Source: an uncultured Phenylobacterium sp.
Lineage (GTDB): Bacteria > Pseudomonadota > Alphaproteobacteria > Caulobacterales > Caulobacteraceae
Length of the DNA stretch: 8,154 nucleotides
Assembly (NCBI GenBank): GCA_945952355.1
Contig: CAMFIW010000096.1
Location: 1 to 8,154 of the forward strand
Direction: 5' to 3'
The notes beneath the pieces were generated by a model. That model saw only the letters and a program-made list of their open reading frames with translations. It searched no databases and was not told the DNA's origin. Each line of letters opens with the position of its first letter. Position 1 is the first letter of the stretch. A program made the position numbers and the translations under genes. This document shows positions 4,983 to 8,154 of this stretch, in pieces.

Positions 4983-6008
4983 ATGCGGCGGATCGGGATC
5001 GGACTGGCGCTGGCCTGCGCGCTGTTGGCCGGCGGAGCGGGCCCGAAGCCGGCTTTCGAGACGCCGATCGCCAAGGGGCCCCATCCGTGGACCCACGCCC
5101 GGTTCGACGACGCGCCGGACAAGTTCTCTTTCGCAGTGGTGAGCGACCTGGAGTCCGGCTACCGGCCGGGCGTGTTCGAGGTGGCGGCGGCCCAGCTCGC
5201 CCTGCTGCGGCCGGCCATGATCCTGACCATCGGGGACATGATCGAGGGCGGCAGCGAGGACGAGGTCCTGCTGAACAAGGAGTGGGACGAATTCGACGCG
5301 CGGTTGGCCAAGACCCCGGCGCCCTTCTTCCACGTGCCCGGCAACCATGACATGACCAACCCGACCCAGCGCAAGGTCTGGGAGGCGCGCTACGGACCCC
5401 GCTATTCCTGGTTCGGCTATAAGGGCGTGCTGTTCCTATTGCTGGACACGGAAGACTATCCCACCGCGGCCATGCAGGAGCTCTACAAGCAACGCGCCGA
5501 CTACCTGGCCTTGAGGACCAAGGACCCCAAGGCCGCCACCGCCCTGCCCTACACGCAGCGCCAGGAGAGCCGAGTCGGCGCGATCGGGCCCGCCCAGAGC
5601 GCCTATTTCGAGAAGGCGATCGCCAGCCATCCGAAGGCGCGCTGGACCTTCCTGCTGATGCACAAGCCTGCCTACTGGCGCGACGACGACCAGGGCCTGA
5701 GGCGGATCGAGGCGGCCCTGAAGGGACGGCCCTACACGCTGCTCAACGGCCACCTACACCGCTATTCGTACGCCGAGCGGAACGGGCGTGACTACATCAT
5801 GCTGGGCACCACCGGCGGCGAGCGGGCCTTCGACGGCTCGGAAGGCGCGATGGACCACATGCTTTGGGTGACCATGACCAAGGACGGCCCGCAGATCGCC
5901 AACCTCAAACTGAGCGGCGTCCTGGACAAGACCGGCCACATCCCGGCCGACGGAGACAAGCTGTGCCTGGAGCACGGCGCCCCGCCATGCCCGGCGCCCA
6001 AACCCTAG
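4983..6008 (+). CDS. Exported calcineurin-like metallophosphoesterase
   Basis: A 341-residue protein. An N-terminal signal peptide (MRRIGIG, hydrophobic core to about residue 18) implies a periplasmic location. The calcineurin-like phosphoesterase motifs appear in order: motif I VVSDLESG (D55), motif II GDMIEGG (D85), motif III GNHD (N121, H122), LLMHKPAY (H227) and GHLH (H257, H259). These would hold a two-metal centre that hydrolyses phosphoester bonds. The usual DxH of motif I is D-L-E here, with E57 in place of His. The segment 155-205 between motifs III and IV is an insertion rich in Lys, Gln and Arg. The tail carries two cysteines (C328, C336) that could pair outside the cytoplasm. The substrate is unknown. 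Possible roles are nucleotide, phospholipid or phosphoprotein dephosphorylation, with nothing to choose between them. The gene may be co-transcribed with the HxlR gene. Confidence 0.87.
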   Translation: MRRIGIGLALACALLAGGAGPKPAFETPIAKGPHPWTHARFDDAPDKFSFAVVSDLESGYRPGVFEVAAAQLALLRPAMILTIGDMIEGGSEDEVLLNKEWDEFDARLAKTPAPFFHVPGNHDMTNPTQRKVWEARYGPRYSWFGYKGVLFLLLDTEDYPTAAMQELYKQRADYLALRTKDPKAATALPYTQRQESRVGAIGPAQSAYFEKAIASHPKARWTFLLMHKPAYWRDDDQGLRRIEAALKGRPYTLLNGHLHRYSYAERNGRDYIMLGTTGGERAFDGSEGAMDHMLWVTMTKDGPQIANLKLSGVLDKTGHIPADGDKLCLEHGAPPCPAPKP

Positions 6009-6069
6009 GCGTCCAGCACTGTTGCAGGCGCAACCATCCGCGTTCGGCCGCGACGCATTTCCGTCTCCG

Positions 6070-6094
6070 TTCCGACGATCAAAACTGCTAGACG
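6070..6094 (+). promoter_or_regulatory. Candidate ptsP promoter of Caulobacter housekeeping type
   Basis: TTCCGAC (6070-6076), a 10-nt spacer and GCTAGACG (6087-6094) resemble the Caulobacter sigma-73 pattern, recalled as TTGaCgS, 10-14 nt, then GCTANAWC. The -10 part fits well and the -35 part only partly. The start would fall near 6100, leaving a leader of about 58 nt. It lies in the 150-bp gap upstream of ptsP. No strong terminator for the preceding gene is visible in that gap, only GTTGC/GCAAC (6021-6025/6030-6034), a 5-bp stem without a U-tract. Confidence 0.35.
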
Positions 6095-6158
6095 CTGACC
6101 TTGGGACACCGCCGACGCTTCGCGCGCCGGCGTTTCGGGAGAGGAGACGGGCGCCTTG

Positions 6159-8154
6159 ATGCCATCCCCTGGGGCGGGCATCCGCGGTCAGCGGAGCCTA
6201 CTGCGGCAGATCCGCGAGGCCTTGGCCTCTGGCGGACCGGCCCAGGCGCGACTGGACATGGTCGTGCGCATCATCGCCCGCTCGATGGTCGCCGAGGTTT
6301 GCTCGCTCTACATGCGCCGGGCGGCCGGCGACATGGAGCTGTTCGCCACCGAAGGCCTGGACCCCGACGCCGTCCACGTCACGCGGATGAAGCCCGGCGA
6401 GGGCCTGGTCGGCGAAATCATGCGGCAGGGCCGACCACTCAACCTGTCGGACGCCCCGAACCATCCGGCCTTCTCCTACCGACCCGAGACCGGCGAAGAC
6501 CCGTTCCATGCGTTCATGGGCGTGCCCTTGCTGCGCGGCGGCCGCGCGATCGGGGTGCTCGTGGTCCAGAACCGCACGACGCGGGTCTATTCCGACGACG
6601 AGGTCGAGGACCTGCAGATCGTCGCCATGGTGCTTGCCGAGATGGTGGCCGGCGGCGAGCTGGCCAGTGAAGGCCCCCTGAAGAACATTGACCTGGTGCC
6701 GCAGAAGCCCGAGCGCATGAAGGGCGCGCGGTTCGCGGACGGCCTGGCTCTGGGGGTGGCGGTGCTGCATGAGCCGCCGGTGGCGCCGAGCCAGCTCCTG
6801 GCCGAGGACGTCATGGCCGAGGACGCCCGGCTGAAGACGGCGATCAGCGGCCTGCAGGCTCAGATCGACAACATGCTGGAGGGGCAACACGGCCTGGTCG
6901 AGGCCTCCTACGAGGTGCTCGAGACCTACAAGATGTTCGCCCACGACCGGGGCTGGAACCGCAATCTCGAGGACGCGGTGCGCAACGGACTGACCGCCGA
7001 GGCCGCGGTTGAGCGGGTGCGCTCCGAGCACCGCGCCCGGCTGGGTCAGGCGCGCGATCCCTATCTGCGCGAGCGGCTGCACGACTTCGAGGACCTGGCC
7101 GACCGGCTGCTGCGCCACCTGTCGGGGGACGGCAACGCCGCCCGCGACCTGCCTGACAACGCCATTCTGATCGCCCGCAACCTCGGTCCGGCCGACTTGC
7201 TGGAATACGACCGCACCAAGCTGAAGGGCCTTCTGCTCGAAGAGGGCTCCCAGGCGAGCCACGCGGCGATCGTAGCCCGAGCACTGGACATCCCTTGCGT
7301 CGGCCGCCTGCAGGGTCTGCGCGACAAGGTCTCGGAAGGCGATCCGGTGATCGTCGACGCCGAGACGGGCGAGGCCTATCTGCGCCCGCGGGTCGATGTG
7401 GTGAAGGCGCTGCAGGCCCGGCTGGAGGTGCGCCTGCAGCGGCGCGCCGAGTTCGCGAAACTGCGCGAGACCCCGGCCTTCACCCGGGACGGCGGCAAGA
7501 TCCACCTGATGATGAACGCCGGCCTGGACGTCGATCTCGACATCCTGGGCGAGACCGGGGCGGAGGGCATCGGCCTGTTCCGCACCGAGTTCCAGTTCAT
7601 GGTGGCCGAGGAGATGCCGCGCCTGGAGGCCCAGGCGGCGCTCTATGGCCGGGTGATGGACGCCGCCGGCGACATGCCGGTGACCTTCCGCACCCTGGAC
7701 CTCGGCGGCGACAAGGTGCTGCCCTATCTGGAGGCCGAACGGGAAGACAACCCCGCGCTCGGCTGGCGGGCGATCCGCATGGGCCTGGATCGTCCGGCCC
7801 TGCTGCGTATGCAGATCCGGGCGCTCATCAACGCCTCGCGCGGGCGCCCGCTGAAGATCATGTTCCCGCTGGTCGCAAGCGTGGATGAATTCCGGGCCGG
7901 GCGCGCAATGGTGGACACCGAGATCGCCTGGGCTCAGCGGCGTGGCCGCCCCGCGCCCTCTCGCCTGGACGTGGGCGCCATGATCGAGGCCCCATCGGTC
8001 ATCTGGCACCTCGACGCCCTGCTGCCCATGACCGATTTCGTCAGCGTCGGGACCAACGACCTGACCCAATATCTGTTCGCCGCCGACCGGGGGAACCCGC
8101 GGGTTTCGGACCGCTACGACTTCCTGTCGCCCCCGAGGCGGCGGGCCCTGGAGA
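6159..8154 (+). CDS. ptsP: Nitrogen-PTS enzyme I, GAF-containing PEP-protein phosphotransferase (3' truncated)
   Basis: The visible 665 residues are most of PtsP (family about 750); the frame is open at the right edge. The order is an N-terminal GAF domain (about 15-170: VVRIIARSM, LFATEGLDPDAV, KPGEGLVGE, FMGVPLL, IGVLVVQNR), then the HPr-binding and phosphohistidine domain (about 195-405) with active H368 in QASHAAIVARALDIPCVG, then the PEP-binding barrel (about 440 onward). The barrel shows R475 (GLFRTEF), R511 (TFRTLDLGGDK), E610 (MIEAPS), N633/D634 (GTNDLTQY) and R644 (ADRGNP), matching the E. coli enzyme I ligands. The catalytic Cys motif lies beyond the window. EI-Ntr takes phosphate from PEP and passes it via NPr to EIIA-Ntr. 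In Caulobacter, glutamine sensed by the GAF domain lowers its activity, linking nitrogen supply to (p)ppGpp through SpoT. AGGAG (6142-6146) lies 12 nt before the ATG at 6159; the in-frame TTG at 6156 has 9-nt spacing, so the start could be one codon earlier. Confidence 0.95.
   Translation, partial: MPSPGAGIRGQRSLLRQIREALASGGPAQARLDMVVRIIARSMVAEVCSLYMRRAAGDMELFATEGLDPDAVHVTRMKPGEGLVGEIMRQGRPLNLSDAPNHPAFSYRPETGEDPFHAFMGVPLLRGGRAIGVLVVQNRTTRVYSDDEVEDLQIVAMVLAEMVAGGELASEGPLKNIDLVPQKPERMKGARFADGLALGVAVLHEPPVAPSQLLAEDVMAEDARLKTAISGLQAQIDNMLEGQHGLVEASYEVLETYKMFAHDRGWNRNLEDAVRNGLTAEAAVERVRSEHRARLGQARDPYLRERLHDFEDLADRLLRHLSGDGNAARDLPDNAILIARNLGPADLLEYDRTKLKGLLLEEGSQASHAAIVARALDIPCVGRLQGLRDKVSEGDPVIVDAETGEAYLRPRVDVVKALQARLEVRLQRRAEFAKLRETPAFTRDGGKIHLMMNAGLDVDLDILGETGAEGIGLFRTEFQFMVAEEMPRLEAQAALYGRVMDAAGDMPVTFRTLDLGGDKVLPYLEAEREDNPALGWRAIRMGLDRPALLRMQIRALINASRGRPLKIMFPLVASVDEFRAGRAMVDTEIAWAQRRGRPAPSRLDVGAMIEAPSVIWHLDALLPMTDFVSVGTNDLTQYLFAADRGNPRVSDRYDFLSPPRRRALE

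Noticed and set aside
5025..5045. Lipobox in the phosphoesterase signal peptide (Cys at residue 12)
   Set aside because: The Cys lies inside a very short hydrophobic stretch with Ala at -3, a poor lipobox. A standard Sec signal fits better.
6198..8069. 623-codon open frame on the minus strand antisense to ptsP
   Set aside because: The plus-strand frame encodes a full set of enzyme I motifs. The antisense translation is His/Gln/Arg/Val-rich with no recognisable domain, a normal shadow of GC-rich codon bias.

Overview
This is a high-GC chromosomal stretch with strongly GC-biased third codon positions. Its gene content fits an alphaproteobacterium, probably in or near the Caulobacterales (Caulobacter/Phenylobacterium type). 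The pointers are a PEPxxWA variant of the PEP-CTERM sorting signal, a GAF-containing nitrogen-PTS enzyme I (PtsP), a DUF983 zinc-ribbon membrane protein and an alphaproteobacterial-style HxlR regulator. The genus is an inference; nothing here fixes the species. There is no rRNA, tRNA, CRISPR array, insertion sequence, phage gene or toxin-antitoxin module, and I see no sign of a mobile accessory island.

Layout, left to right: (1) the 3' part of a plus-strand gene, probably the membrane-anchored TPR sensor half of a Ser/Thr protein kinase, cut by the left edge. (2) A convergent minus-strand gene for an exported PEPxxWA-CTERM protein. A perfect 10-bp inverted repeat at the junction may terminate both genes. 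(3) A minus-strand DUF983 gene. (4) A plus-strand, PLP-dependent MocR/GntR regulator divergent from it. The 63-bp gap between their starts holds three copies of the 8-mer CATACAAT, two direct and one inverted. (5) A plus-strand HxlR-family regulator with a TTG start and its own promoter-like sequence. (6) A plus-strand exported calcineurin-like metallophosphoesterase, 52 bp downstream and possibly co-transcribed. (7) A plus-strand ptsP gene cut by the right edge before its catalytic cysteine motif.

Most of the window looks like ordinary housekeeping or regulatory chromosome. The part most worth following up is the divergent MocR/DUF983 control region. Its AT-rich, three-box operator sits over the best promoter match, and that promoter would give a leaderless MocR mRNA. 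This suggests autoregulation and co-regulation of DUF983 by a PLP-sensing factor. I do not see a clear undescribed multi-gene system.
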